Assembly (NCBI RefSeq): GCF_010729305.1
Contig: NZ_AP022574.1
Coordinates: forward strand, 1,364,001 to 1,428,000
From: Mycolicibacterium psychrotolerans
Lineage (GTDB): Bacteria; Actinomycetota; Actinomycetes; Mycobacteriales; Mycobacteriaceae
Reading direction: 5' to 3'
Length of the DNA: 64,000 bases
The notes beneath the pieces are model-generated. The model did not search any database, was not told the DNA's origin, and was given only the letters and a program-made list of their open reading frames with translations. Every line of letters starts with the position of its first letter. Positions within the stretch are counted from its first letter, which is position 1. A program made the position numbers and the translations under genes. This document shows, piece by piece, positions 17,596 to 25,643 of this stretch.

Positions 17596-17655
17596 GCGAG
17601 CAGACGCAAAGTCGTGCGAATCTCGCCGATATCGTCTGAGTTCGCGTCTGCTCGC
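17596..17655. repeat. Dispersed hairpin repeat, copy A
   Basis: A 60-bp imperfect palindrome: the left arm GCGAGCAGACGCAAA (17596-17610) and right arm TTCGCGTCTGCTCGC (17641-17655) pair at 14 of 15 positions, with a 30-nt loop. A second copy lies at 18484-18543. From memory, hairpins with GCGAGCAGACGC arms recur across fast-growing mycobacterial genomes. It sits between the MBL gene and the 3' end of the oxidoreductase gene and could serve as a terminator. Confidence 0.75.
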
Positions 17656-17668
17656 CGGGTCGTCCCCC

Positions 17669-18556
17669 TCAGAGTTCGGCGAGTTGCTTGATCGCCGGCG
17701 CGATCCCGTCGATCCACGCCGCCGGCTTCCCGCCGGGCGGCATCACGATGGCCATGTCGACGCCCAGGCGGGCGTATTCGGCCATGGCCCGGACGAATTC
17801 GTCGCGGGCGTCCGGTGCGGGCGACGGGTCGTGGACCGTGATGGTCTTGCGGATCGACCCGTAGTCGCGGCCCGCGTCGTCGCAGTGCCTGCGCAGCACG
17901 TCCAGCTTGTGCGCGACCTCGTCGGTGGACGTCGCGAACAGGTTGCACGCGTCGCCGTACCGGGCGACCAGACGCAGCGTCTTGCGCTCCCCGCCGCCGC
18001 CGATCAGCATCTTCGGACGGTTGATCGGCTGCGGCGAGCACAGCGTCTCGCCGAGCTGGTAGTGCCTTCCCTGATACGCCCCGTTGTTCTCGGGGTCCCA
18101 CATCTGGTCGCAGATCTGCAGAGCCTCCTCGAGACGCTCGAACCGCTCGGCGATCGGCGGGAGCGGTACCCCGAGGCCCTGGTGTTCGCGCTCGAACCAG
18201 GCGGCACCGATCCCGAGGACCGCGCGCCCGCCCGACAGCACGTCGACCGTCGTCACGATCTTGGCGAGCAGGCCGGGGTGGCGGTAGGTCACGCCGGTGA
18301 CGAGCAGCCCGAGGCTGACCGTCGAGGTGTGCGCGGCGAGGAAGCCCAGCGTCGTGTAGCCCTCGAGCATGTGCGCCTCGGCGGGCAGGCCGGTGGGTTC
18401 GATCTGGAAGAAATGGTCCATGAGAGACAGCCAGGTCGCCCCGGACTCCTCCGCGGCGGCGACGACGCCGGGAACTGCCACCCGCGAGCAGACATGAACT
18501 AGGGCGAATCTGCCGCGATGTGCGCGAGTTCGCGTCTGCTCGCCGGGATCGGTCAC
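17669..18556 (-). CDS. LLM-class F420-dependent oxidoreductase with repeat-derived N-terminus
   Basis: Luciferase-like monooxygenase fold; the family in mycobacteria uses F420 or FMN. Recognisable segments are WLSLMDHFFQIEPTG, TSTVSLGLLVTGVTYRHPGLLAKIVTTVDVLSGGRAVLGIGAAWFEREHQ and MLIGGGGERKTLRLVARYGDACNLF. Read from the GTG at 18556 (295 residues), which overlaps the ligase stop by 4 nt, residues 5-25 are encoded by hairpin repeat copy B. The usual first beta-strand (MRFGLF-like) is lacking. An internal GTG at 18481 would give 271 residues and also lack that strand. The repeat probably replaced the original start; activity is uncertain. Confidence 0.82.
   Translation of the reverse strand: MTDPGEQTRTRAHRGRFALVHVCSRVAVPGVVAAAEESGATWLSLMDHFFQIEPTGLPAEAHMLEGYTTLGFLAAHTSTVSLGLLVTGVTYRHPGLLAKIVTTVDVLSGGRAVLGIGAAWFEREHQGLGVPLPPIAERFERLEEALQICDQMWDPENNGAYQGRHYQLGETLCSPQPINRPKMLIGGGGERKTLRLVARYGDACNLFATSTDEVAHKLDVLRRHCDDAGRDYGSIRKTITVHDPSPAPDARDEFVRAMAEYARLGVDMAIVMPPGGKPAAWIDGIAPAIKQLAEL
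18484..18543. repeat. Dispersed hairpin repeat, copy B, inside the oxidoreductase 5' end
   Basis: The right arm (18529-18543) is identical to that of copy A at 15 of 15 bases. The left arm begins with the same GCGAGCAGAC (18484-18493) and then diverges. On the minus strand it lies within the first 25 codons of the LLM oxidoreductase, in frame, and ends 10 bp from the end of the ligase gene. Confidence 0.75.
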
Positions 18557-19632
18557 GCGGGCCCTAGACCCGGAACGATGTCACCGAGGCGGAAGGTGAC
18601 GGGCCGGTCGAGCTGGTCGTAGGTGCAGGAGCGCGGGTCGCGGTCGGGCCGCCACCGGTTGAACTGCGCGGTGTGGCGAAACCGCGAACCCTCCATGTGG
18701 TCGTAGCGCACCTCGACGACGCGTTCGGGGCGCAGCGGCACGAACGACAGGTCCTTGCCGGCGTTCCACCGCGACCCGCCGCCGTAGCGGCGCTCCACCT
18801 CCGGATCCACGTGCGCCGCCCAGTTCCACGGGTGCTCGTCGAAGCTCGTCACCAGCGGCTGCAACTCGGTGAACAGCGCACGCCTGCGCGCCATCGGGAA
18901 CGCGCCGATGACGCCGACCGACGCCAGCGATCCGTCGGCGCCGTAGAGCCCGAGCAGCAGCGACCCGATCGCGTCGGGCCCGGATTTGTGCAGCCGGTAG
19001 CCGGCGACGACGCAGTCGGCGGTGCGTTGATGCTTGATCTTGAACATCGCCCGCTTGTCGGGTTGGTAGGGCAGGGTCGGCGGCTTCGCGACGACGCCGT
19101 CCAGACCCGCACCCTCGAACTCGTCGAACCAGCGGTGAGCGGTGGCCAGGTCGGTGGTCGCCGGGGTGACGTGGAACGTCGGCCCGCACCCGGCCAGGGC
19201 GTCGACGAGCGCGGCGCGCCGTTCGTCGAACGGGAGCGCGGTCAGGTCCTGGTCGCCGAGCGCGAGCAGATCGAAGGCGATGAACGCCGCCGGGGTCTGC
19301 TCGGCCAGCATCCGCACCCGCGACGCGGCCGGGTGCAGGCGCAGTTGCAGCGCCTCGAAGTCCAGTCCCGCGCCGGCAGCGATCACGATCTCGCCGTCGA
19401 TGACGCAGCGCTGCGGCAGTTCGGCCAGTGCCGCGTCGGCGATCTCCGGGAAGTAACGCGTCATCGGCCGTTCGTTGCGGCTGCCGAGTTCCACGTCATC
19501 TCCGTCGCGGAACAGGATCGACCGGAACCCGTCCCACTTCGGCTCGTACCAGGCGTCCGGCGGGATCTCGGCGACCGACTTCGCCAGCATCGGCGACACC
19601 GGCGGCATCACAGGCAGCATCATCTCCGCCAT
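18553..19632 (-). CDS. ligC: ATP-dependent DNA ligase, LigC-type
   Basis: 359 residues: nucleotidyltransferase domain (motif I EPKWDGFR, lysine nucleophile near residue 30; motif III-like CVIDGEIV and FIAFDLLALG; motif IV EGAGLDGVVAK; motif V MFKIKHQRTADCVV) and an OB domain ending in RHTAQFNRWRPDRDPRSC. This minimal form without other domains is LigC, a mycobacterial ligase implicated in backup base-excision and ribonucleotide repair. The sequence resembles M. tuberculosis LigC as I recall it. The start at 19632 is chosen because the frame upstream belongs to the antisense of other genes. A second LigC lies at 26760-27800. It is coupled to the oxidoreductase gene by a 4-nt overlap. Confidence 0.92.
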   Translation of the reverse strand: MAEMMLPVMPPVSPMLAKSVAEIPPDAWYEPKWDGFRSILFRDGDDVELGSRNERPMTRYFPEIADAALAELPQRCVIDGEIVIAAGAGLDFEALQLRLHPAASRVRMLAEQTPAAFIAFDLLALGDQDLTALPFDERRAALVDALAGCGPTFHVTPATTDLATAHRWFDEFEGAGLDGVVAKPPTLPYQPDKRAMFKIKHQRTADCVVAGYRLHKSGPDAIGSLLLGLYGADGSLASVGVIGAFPMARRRALFTELQPLVTSFDEHPWNWAAHVDPEVERRYGGGSRWNAGKDLSFVPLRPERVVEVRYDHMEGSRFRHTAQFNRWRPDRDPRSCTYDQLDRPVTFRLGDIVPGLGPA

Positions 19633-19658
19633 TGTCGCGCTGCCGGCACCGCGCAGGC

Positions 19659-21188
19659 TCAGCCCTTGCGGCCGACGAGCGCGTCGACGGGGTCCGGTGC
19701 GCCGTCGCGGTCCTTGACCACCCGGTAGGCGACGTAGCCGACGACGAGCGTGAGCGCGACGAAGATGACCGCGAAGTACTGCAGGAACAGCGAGTCGCCG
19801 GCCGGGTTGTAGACCTCCTGGCGCGGCCACCCGATGTTGACCACCAGCAGGCCGCCCATCACCACGGCGATCAGGTTGACCGGGATCCCCCACCTGCCCA
19901 GGTCCATGATCGGCTTGCCGTGGGACAGGCTGGTCCCGCGCAGCCGGTGCACCAGCGCCGGCACGGTCACCATCAGATAGGCCAGGTAGACGATCACCAC
20001 CGACACCGACGCGATCGCGGCGAACACACTCGACTGCCCGAGATTGACCAGCAGCACCGCGATCGCCAGGGTGCTGACCGCGATACCGGTGATGACGGGC
20101 GTTCCGGTGCGCTTGTTGACCCGCGCCAGGAACGAACCGAACGGGAGCCGGTTGTCGCGCGCCATCGAGAACATCACGCGCGATGCCGACGCCTGGATGG
20201 CCAGCGTGGCCGAGAAGATGGCGACCGCGACGAGGCCGAGCAGGGTCTTGCCCAGCCATGTGTCGAGCTGGCTCTCGATCACCCACGCCATGCCGCCGTG
20301 CGCCAGATCGTCACCGAGTTCGGGGGCCGACATCAGGGCCGCCAGGATCATCAGGCCGCCTCCGAGGAACGACACGAGCAGCGCGTTGACGATCGCCTTC
20401 GGCGCGGTCTTGCGGGGGTTGCGGGTCTCCTCGCTGAGCTCGGCGGCACTGTCGAAGCCGTACATCACGTAGGCGGCCATCAGCATCGAGGCCAGGAACG
20501 CGGGCAGGTAGCTCACCCCGGTGCCGTGGCCGCCGGTGTCGAGCACGGCCTGGGCCGGGCCGCGTTCGGCGGTCAGGAACATCGCGCCGATGATCAGCAC
20601 GACGCCGATGATCTCCAGCGTCACGCCGGTGACGGTGATCCGTGCCATGAAGCGCACGCCCGCGGCGCTGATGATCGTGCAGAGCACGATCGTGACGGCG
20701 CCGAGCATGATGCCGTTGGTGGCGCCGTCGACCGAGAGCGGGTCCATGTCCTCGCCGACGAGCTGAAAGCCCGACCAGATCGGTGGCAGCACGGTCTGCA
20801 TGGCGATCGCGAGTGCGGCGATCGACACGATGTAGCCGACCAGCATGAACCACCCGGCGAACCAGCCGACAGCGTTGCCCGCGAGCCGCCGGGACCACTG
20901 GTAGATGGCGCCGGCCACCGGGAACTTGCCGGACAGCTCGGCGAACACCAGGCAGACGCAGAACTGGCAGGCGAACACGATCGGCCACGTGAAGAAGAAC
21001 GCGGGGCCGCCGAGCGCGAAGCCGAGCGGGAAGAACGCGAACACCGTGGTCAGGATCGACACGAAGGAGAATCCCGACGCGAACGCCGCGTACCCGCCGA
21101 TGCCGCGGTGCAGCTCCTGGGTGTAGCCGAGTTCCTCCAGCGTGGAGGCGTCCTCCTGGGAGGAGATGGCGGGATCGATGGCGGTCAT
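19659..21188 (-). CDS. APC-superfamily amino acid permease (GABA/choline-permease-like)
   Basis: 509 residues, about twelve transmembrane segments. The N-terminal ELHRGIGGYAAFASGFSFVSILTTVFAFFPLGFALGGPAFFFTWP is the family's first two helices. The conserved loop FMSMARDNRLPFG-like segment appears as VMFSMARDNRLPFGS. The ribosome site AGGAGCG lies 6 nt before the ATG at 21188. It stands alone, upstream of and on the same strand as ligC (26-bp gap), with a short inverted repeat in its promoter region. Unlike the permease at 11094, it has no visible tie to the microcompartment locus. Substrate unknown. Confidence 0.9.
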   Translation of the reverse strand: MTAIDPAISSQEDASTLEELGYTQELHRGIGGYAAFASGFSFVSILTTVFAFFPLGFALGGPAFFFTWPIVFACQFCVCLVFAELSGKFPVAGAIYQWSRRLAGNAVGWFAGWFMLVGYIVSIAALAIAMQTVLPPIWSGFQLVGEDMDPLSVDGATNGIMLGAVTIVLCTIISAAGVRFMARITVTGVTLEIIGVVLIIGAMFLTAERGPAQAVLDTGGHGTGVSYLPAFLASMLMAAYVMYGFDSAAELSEETRNPRKTAPKAIVNALLVSFLGGGLMILAALMSAPELGDDLAHGGMAWVIESQLDTWLGKTLLGLVAVAIFSATLAIQASASRVMFSMARDNRLPFGSFLARVNKRTGTPVITGIAVSTLAIAVLLVNLGQSSVFAAIASVSVVIVYLAYLMVTVPALVHRLRGTSLSHGKPIMDLGRWGIPVNLIAVVMGGLLVVNIGWPRQEVYNPAGDSLFLQYFAVIFVALTLVVGYVAYRVVKDRDGAPDPVDALVGRKG

Positions 21189-21213
21189 ACAGCGCTCCTG
21201 GTGTCGGACATTC

Positions 21214-21227
21214 CTGTCGTGCGACAG
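21214..21227. promoter_or_regulatory. Short inverted repeat CTGTCG-TG-CGACAG in permease promoter region
   Basis: Perfect 6-bp arms with a 2-bp spacer, 26 bp upstream of the permease start. The size and symmetry suit a TetR-like operator, but no regulator gene is adjacent, so the binding protein is unknown. Confidence 0.35.
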
Positions 21228-21311
21228 AAAAGTACAAAGCGTTCGTGTGCTGGCCGTTTCCTCGATGTCACGACTGTGTGACCAGGCGCAGGTTGGGTGA
21301 CAATCTCGGTC

Positions 21312-22349
21312 ATGTCGTTGGTACTGCCGTCCGGGCGCGATCTCGCCGAGACCGTCGCGGCCCTGGACGCCGCCACCGACGAGGCGGGCCTGCGCGCCGC
21401 GATGGAGCGGGCGGCCGCGACGGTCACCGGGGAGTCCCGCGCTCACGCATCGGCGCTGGCCGCGGCGTGGTCGACGGTTCTGCGGCACGGACTGGCCGCC
21501 GGGGTCCGGCTGGCGGGACCGGCGGACTGGACATGGTTCGTCTCGGGCAGCGCGGGCCGAGGGGAGGCGGTCCCCGGATCGGACGTGGAGACGATGATCG
21601 TGCTCGACGACGGGGTCGACGACGACGAGAAGGCGGCGCTGCTGGTGCGCGCCGCACAGGTACACGCCCTGGTGGAGGGGTGCGGCATCCACGGCGACGG
21701 GAACGGCGTGCTGGCCGGCCGCGCGCGCTTCTGCCGTCGGCGGGGCAGCTGGACCGAGGGCATCGAGCGCTGGGCCGCCGAGCCCCAGAGGGACCGCGGC
21801 GTCGTGATGACCGGGCTGATGGCCGACGCCAGCGGCCTGCCGGGCGCCTGCGCCGACGACTTCCTGCGCGCGCAGGCGGTGTCGGCGGTGGGGCGGCACT
21901 ATCCGGTACGGCAGGCGATGGTGCAGGACGCCACCGCGGTGCGGGCAACGGTTCCTTCTCGGTTGAAACTGTTCGTCAGCGGCGGCGACTCTGTCGACGT
22001 CAAGCGCGCCGTGATCGACCCGATCGTGAAGATCGCCCGTTGGGCGGCACTGTCGGGAGGATCGGCTGCGCTGTCCACCCGGGAGCGGCTCGCGGCCGGC
22101 GAGGCCGGCGGCGTACTGGACACCGACGACGCGGCGACGCTGGGTGACTGTCACCATTGGCTGATGCGTTTCCGTTGGCGGACAAACGTTTCCGCCTTCG
22201 TGGCCGGGCGGGCCGCCGGGGACGTGATCTCTCTCGGCGAGTTGTCGCCGCAGGACCGCGCCGCGCTGCGCAGCGTCGCGCGCGAGGTGTCCGGCGTGAT
22301 GCGCAAACTGTCGTACCTGTCCTCGATCTCGGCGTTCGCGCAGCGGTAG
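21312..22349 (+). CDS. Putative nucleotidyltransferase of the DUF294 (GlnD-like) type
   Basis: About 345 residues. Around residue 65 the segment FVSGSAGRGEAVPGSDVETMIVLDD has the G-S-x(10)-D-x-E pattern of the DNA-polymerase-beta-type nucleotidyltransferase fold found in DUF294 and GlnD proteins. The C-terminal part (about 190-345) is helical, with RLKLFVSGGDSVDVKRAVIDPIVKIARWAAL and RKLSYLSSI, as in the DUF294 C-terminal domain. In other bacteria these domains are usually attached to CBS or cyclic-nucleotide domains; here they stand alone. The start could also be the GTG at 21297. It is divergent from the permease and lies 5 bp before the Fic gene, suggesting co-transcription of two potential nucleotidyl-transferring enzymes. 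Confidence 0.8.
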   Translation: MSLVLPSGRDLAETVAALDAATDEAGLRAAMERAAATVTGESRAHASALAAAWSTVLRHGLAAGVRLAGPADWTWFVSGSAGRGEAVPGSDVETMIVLDDGVDDDEKAALLVRAAQVHALVEGCGIHGDGNGVLAGRARFCRRRGSWTEGIERWAAEPQRDRGVVMTGLMADASGLPGACADDFLRAQAVSAVGRHYPVRQAMVQDATAVRATVPSRLKLFVSGGDSVDVKRAVIDPIVKIARWAALSGGSAALSTRERLAAGEAGGVLDTDDAATLGDCHHWLMRFRWRTNVSAFVAGRAAGDVISLGELSPQDRAALRSVAREVSGVMRKLSYLSSISAFAQR

Positions 22350-22354
22350 CGCAC

Positions 22355-23134
22355 GTGACCGGCGATCCCGTATCCCACGCCGTGGCGACCACGGTCGCGG
22401 TGCACCGCATCGAGGGCTGGCACCCCACCGACGATCACGTCGATGCGCTGGGCGCTCTGGCCCGCGGCGACCTTCCGTTCGCCGACTTCCTCGCGACCCA
22501 TCGCGCCCGCCATCCGCCGCCCTCGCCGCATCGCCGCAAGATCCGGCTGCGCCGCCCGGCGCCGTATCTCATCCCCGGAACCACGCTGCTGCGCAACGAA
22601 TTCGGTGTGACGACCGCCGATGCGCTGGCCGACCTGGAGTACACGGCGTCGGCGGGTCGGATGGTCGGCTGGCTCTGCGCGCCGACGATCGAGGCGCTCG
22701 ACGCGAGAGTGATGCACCGGCACCTGTTCTCCGATGCGTACGGGTGGGCCGGCCAGTACAGGGCCGTCGAATTGCGGCGTGGCCGAGACGTATTCGGCTC
22801 GGTGTCGTCGATCGAGGACAGGATGGCCGACGTGCACGGCACCGCGCACCGGCTGGTCGACGAGGGTGCCGGCCGGGACGCCCCGCGGCTGGCCTACGAG
22901 CTGGCCCGTTGGTACGCGGACTACAACCAGATCCACCCCTTCCGGGAGGGGAACGGCAGAACCGGTGCGCTGATGCTGCTGGCGATCGCGTCGATGTGCG
23001 GTCACCGGCTCGACCTGACCGGGATCACCCGGCACGAGTGGTACGCGGCGGCGGCCGACAGCATGCCGGCGCGTCGCGACGGTCGTGTGAGTTACCGGCC
23101 CTTTCTGTATCTGCTCAAAGGCGCCGTGAGCTGA
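22355..23134 (+). CDS. Fic-domain protein (probable AMP-transferase)
   Basis: 259 residues from a GTG at 22355. The Fic core is in the second half: HRHLFSDAYGWAGQYR (about 120-135) is the family's entry segment, and the active-site loop HPFREGNGRTGA (about 195) matches HxFx(D/E)GNGRxxx, with the catalytic His present. Fic proteins transfer AMP or related groups to hydroxyl side chains of targets. I see no clear inhibitory (S/T)xxxE(G/N) helix in the protein and no small antitoxin gene next to it, so how it is restrained is unclear. It follows the DUF294-type gene by 5 bp. Confidence 0.88.
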   Translation: MTGDPVSHAVATTVAVHRIEGWHPTDDHVDALGALARGDLPFADFLATHRARHPPPSPHRRKIRLRRPAPYLIPGTTLLRNEFGVTTADALADLEYTASAGRMVGWLCAPTIEALDARVMHRHLFSDAYGWAGQYRAVELRRGRDVFGSVSSIEDRMADVHGTAHRLVDEGAGRDAPRLAYELARWYADYNQIHPFREGNGRTGALMLLAIASMCGHRLDLTGITRHEWYAAAADSMPARRDGRVSYRPFLYLLKGAVS

Positions 23135-23148
23135 CTTAAAGATGATGT

Positions 23149-23178
23149 TTGATTAACGAAATAGTATTCAGTTATACT
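23149..23178 (+). promoter_or_regulatory. Strong sigma-A-type promoter (TTGATT-18-TATACT)
   Basis: TTGATT (23149-23154) and TATACT (23173-23178) are separated by 18 nt inside an unusually AT-rich 45-bp island between the Fic gene and the small membrane-protein gene at 23221. Expected start near 23185, leaving a 35-nt leader with GAGG before the ATG. Confidence 0.7.
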
Positions 23179-23220
23179 GGCCGCGGGTGTGATCGATCCG
23201 CGTCACGAAAGCGAGGCGCC

Positions 23221-23487
23221 ATGCCCACTCTGCCGAAGTATCACGGCCCGTTCGTCGGGCCCGCGGTGTTCGTCACCGTCATGGTCGTCACCGGGGTCGT
23301 GAGCCTCAATGTCACCGCGGTCGCCGCCACCCTGAATCCCGCGCTGGGGGTGGCGACGTTGCTCGCCACGCTGCTGGTGCTGCTGGCCGTCGGCGACCGA
23401 CTCGGCGAGCGGTACGTACCGGCGGCAATGCGCGCATTCCGGTCCTGGTGCCGGGGGACGGTGAGGCACCTGCGCGCCGACCGGTGA
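23221..23487 (+). CDS. Small two-helix membrane protein, function unknown
   Basis: 88 residues. Two hydrophobic segments (about 12-32 and 38-58: AVFVTVMVVTGVVSLNVTAV and ATLNPALGVATLLATLLVLL) are followed by a short basic tail (RAFRSWCRGTVRHLRADR). No family recognised. It has its own strong promoter directly upstream, so it is probably well expressed and independent of the Fic gene. The ATG follows GAGGCGCC. It could be an envelope or stress-related small protein; there is no sequence evidence for an antitoxin role. Confidence 0.7.
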   Translation: MPTLPKYHGPFVGPAVFVTVMVVTGVVSLNVTAVAATLNPALGVATLLATLLVLLAVGDRLGERYVPAAMRAFRSWCRGTVRHLRADR

Positions 23488-23593
23488 TTCGGGCCGGGTC
23501 GAGGAAAACGCCCAGCGTGCGCACGACACCTTGGCACACTGTCCAGACGCGGGCGCCCATGGGGCCGGCGGTCGACGACTCGAAGGAGACCAC

Positions 23594-25243
23594 ATGGCAG
23601 ACGTGATCGCCGGCATCCGCCAACGGTTGGCCCTCACCGCGGAGAAGGTTCACGCACTGAAGCGGCTGCACGACACCGGAATCCTCGAGTTCAACGGTGT
23701 CACGCTGGAAACCGCGAGGAATGCCGCGGTGTACGGGCCGCAGGCCACGATGGTGATCCAGGGCGGCCGCAAGTATCCGTCGCTGCCTGCGATCGTCGAC
23801 GAGCGCGGAACGCTGACCTACAAGCAGGTCGACGACCAGTCCACCGCGCTGGGCCGCGGGCTCGGGCAGATGGGGGTCGGCCAAGGGTCGGTCGTGGGTC
23901 TGCTGTGCCGCGATCACCGCGGCCTCATCATCGCGATGGCGGCCTGCGGCAAGCTGGGCGCCCGGCTGGTGCTGATGAACACCGGCTTCGCCAAACCGCA
24001 GTTCGCGCAGGTCTGCGAGCGCGAGAACGTGAAGGTGGTGCTGCACGACAGCGAGTTCCTCGGCCTGCTCGATGCGTTGCCTGCGGATCTGCCGCGTGTG
24101 CTGACCTGGGTGGACGAGGGCGCCGACCGGCCCGCCGGCGTGCCGACCCTCGACGACATCGTCGCCGCGAACCCCACCGAACCACTGCCCGCGCCCGGCA
24201 AGCCGGGCGGATTCGTGATCCTCACCAGCGGCACCACCGGACTGCCGAAGGGCGCCCCGAGGGCCAAGGTGTCGCCGTTCGCGACCGCGCAGGTGGTCGA
24301 CCGCATCCCGTTTCCCCGGCAGGGCACCATGGTGATCGTCTCGCCGATCTTCCACAGCACGGGGCTGGCCATGTACCTGGTGGGGGCGGCGCTGGGCAAC
24401 AAGATCGTCACCACCCGGCGGTTCACCGCCGAGGGCACGCTGGCGCTGATCGCCGACCACCGGGCCGACATGCTGATCGCCGTTCCGACCATGCTGCACC
24501 GCATGGTCGGACTGCCGCCGGAGACGATCTCGAAGTACGACACATCCTCGCTGAAGGCCATCGTCGTCGCCGGGTCGGCGCTCACGCCCGAACTGACCCA
24601 CCGCGTGCAGGACACGTTCGGCGACGTGCTCTACAACCTCTACGGCTCCACCGAGTGCGCCGTGGCGACCGTGGCCACCCCGCAGGAGTTGCGCAGCGCG
24701 CCCGGCACCGCGGGCCGCTCGCCGGTGACCTGCGAGGTGGTGCTGTTCGACGAGAACGATCAGCGGGTGTACGGCGCCGGGAAGCGGGGCCGGATCTTCA
24801 TCCGCAGCGGATCGCCGTTCGAGGGCTACACCGACGGCAGGCACAAGCAGATCGTCGACGGCTACATGTCCAGTGGCGACATGGGCCATTTCGACGAGAA
24901 CGGGTTGCTGTTCGTCGACGGGCGCGACGACGACATGATCGTCTCCGGAGGCGAGAACGTCTTCCCTCAGGAAGTCGAGAACCTGCTCGTCGAGCACGAG
25001 CATGTCTCCGATGTCGCGGTGGTCGGGGTCGACGACGTGGAGTTCGGAAAACGCTTGCGCGCCTTCATTGTTCCGGCACCCGGCGCGTCGCCCGAGGCCG
25101 AGGCCATCAAGCAGTACGTGAAGGACAACCTCGCGCGTTACAAGGTGCCGCGCGACGTGGTGTTCGTCGAGGAGTTGCCGCGCAACGCCACCGGCAAGGT
25201 ACTGCGACGGATCCTGGTCGAGATGGACGTGACGGCGCAGTAG
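23594..25243 (+). CDS. Long-chain fatty-acid/acyl-CoA synthetase (FadD family)
   Basis: 549 residues of the ANL adenylating superfamily. The P-loop-like A3 motif is ILTSGTTGLPKGAPR (about 210-224), A5 is YNLYGSTECAVAT, A8 includes DDDMIVSGGENVFPQEVENLL, and the C-terminal lysine motif is LPRNATGKVLRR. It activates a carboxylic acid with ATP and transfers it to CoA. The AAGGAG ribosome site is 6 nt before the ATG at 23594, which fixes the start; a longer frame upstream is not needed. Chain-length preference cannot be read. The gene stands alone between small genes of unknown function. Confidence 0.93.
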   Translation: MADVIAGIRQRLALTAEKVHALKRLHDTGILEFNGVTLETARNAAVYGPQATMVIQGGRKYPSLPAIVDERGTLTYKQVDDQSTALGRGLGQMGVGQGSVVGLLCRDHRGLIIAMAACGKLGARLVLMNTGFAKPQFAQVCERENVKVVLHDSEFLGLLDALPADLPRVLTWVDEGADRPAGVPTLDDIVAANPTEPLPAPGKPGGFVILTSGTTGLPKGAPRAKVSPFATAQVVDRIPFPRQGTMVIVSPIFHSTGLAMYLVGAALGNKIVTTRRFTAEGTLALIADHRADMLIAVPTMLHRMVGLPPETISKYDTSSLKAIVVAGSALTPELTHRVQDTFGDVLYNLYGSTECAVATVATPQELRSAPGTAGRSPVTCEVVLFDENDQRVYGAGKRGRIFIRSGSPFEGYTDGRHKQIVDGYMSSGDMGHFDENGLLFVDGRDDDMIVSGGENVFPQEVENLLVEHEHVSDVAVVGVDDVEFGKRLRAFIVPAPGASPEAEAIKQYVKDNLARYKVPRDVVFVEELPRNATGKVLRRILVEMDVTAQ

Positions 25244-25272
25244 CCGGGACTGGAAGGGCGCATCATTAAGCC

Positions 25273-25596
25273 ATGCCCGCCCGATGTGTCCTGCTCGTAG
25301 CCGCGGCTTTCGTCGCGCTGGCGCTTGCGCCGCCGGGTGCCGCTGAACCGGGATCAGGCTCTGCCGCCGCGGTGATCGACGATCTGGAGGGTCAGGGCTA
25401 CGACGTCCAGATCAACTGGGTGAGCGGCGTGAGCAGCCGCCCGCTAGGCGAGTGCCAGGTGCTCGGCGTGCACAACCCCGATCTGACCGGGCCGCCGCCG
25501 GAGACGTTCACGACCGTCTACGTCGACGTCTCCTGTCCCAACCACGACGACGACGTCTCCGTCAACGGCGGCATCGGGATCGGTATCGGATTCTGA
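25273..25596 (+). CDS. Small secreted mycobacterial protein
   Basis: 107 residues: residues 1-24 form a Sec signal peptide (MPARCVLLVAAAFVALALAPPGAA, cut before EPGSG). The mature part has two Cys residues (GECQVLG and VSCPNHD) likely to form a disulphide, and an Asp/Gly-rich end. Short proteins of this pattern (DLEGQGYDVQINWVSG, then C...C) are common and uncharacterised in mycobacteria. It sits 29 bp after the acyl-CoA synthetase and next to the membrane acyltransferase gene, all on the plus strand. Confidence 0.8.
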   Translation: MPARCVLLVAAAFVALALAPPGAAEPGSGSAAAVIDDLEGQGYDVQINWVSGVSSRPLGECQVLGVHNPDLTGPPPETFTTVYVDVSCPNHDDDVSVNGGIGIGIGF

Positions 25597-25643
25597 GGCC
25601 GCTCGATCGACTGGTCGCCGCGACACCCGACTCCCGCGACCGG

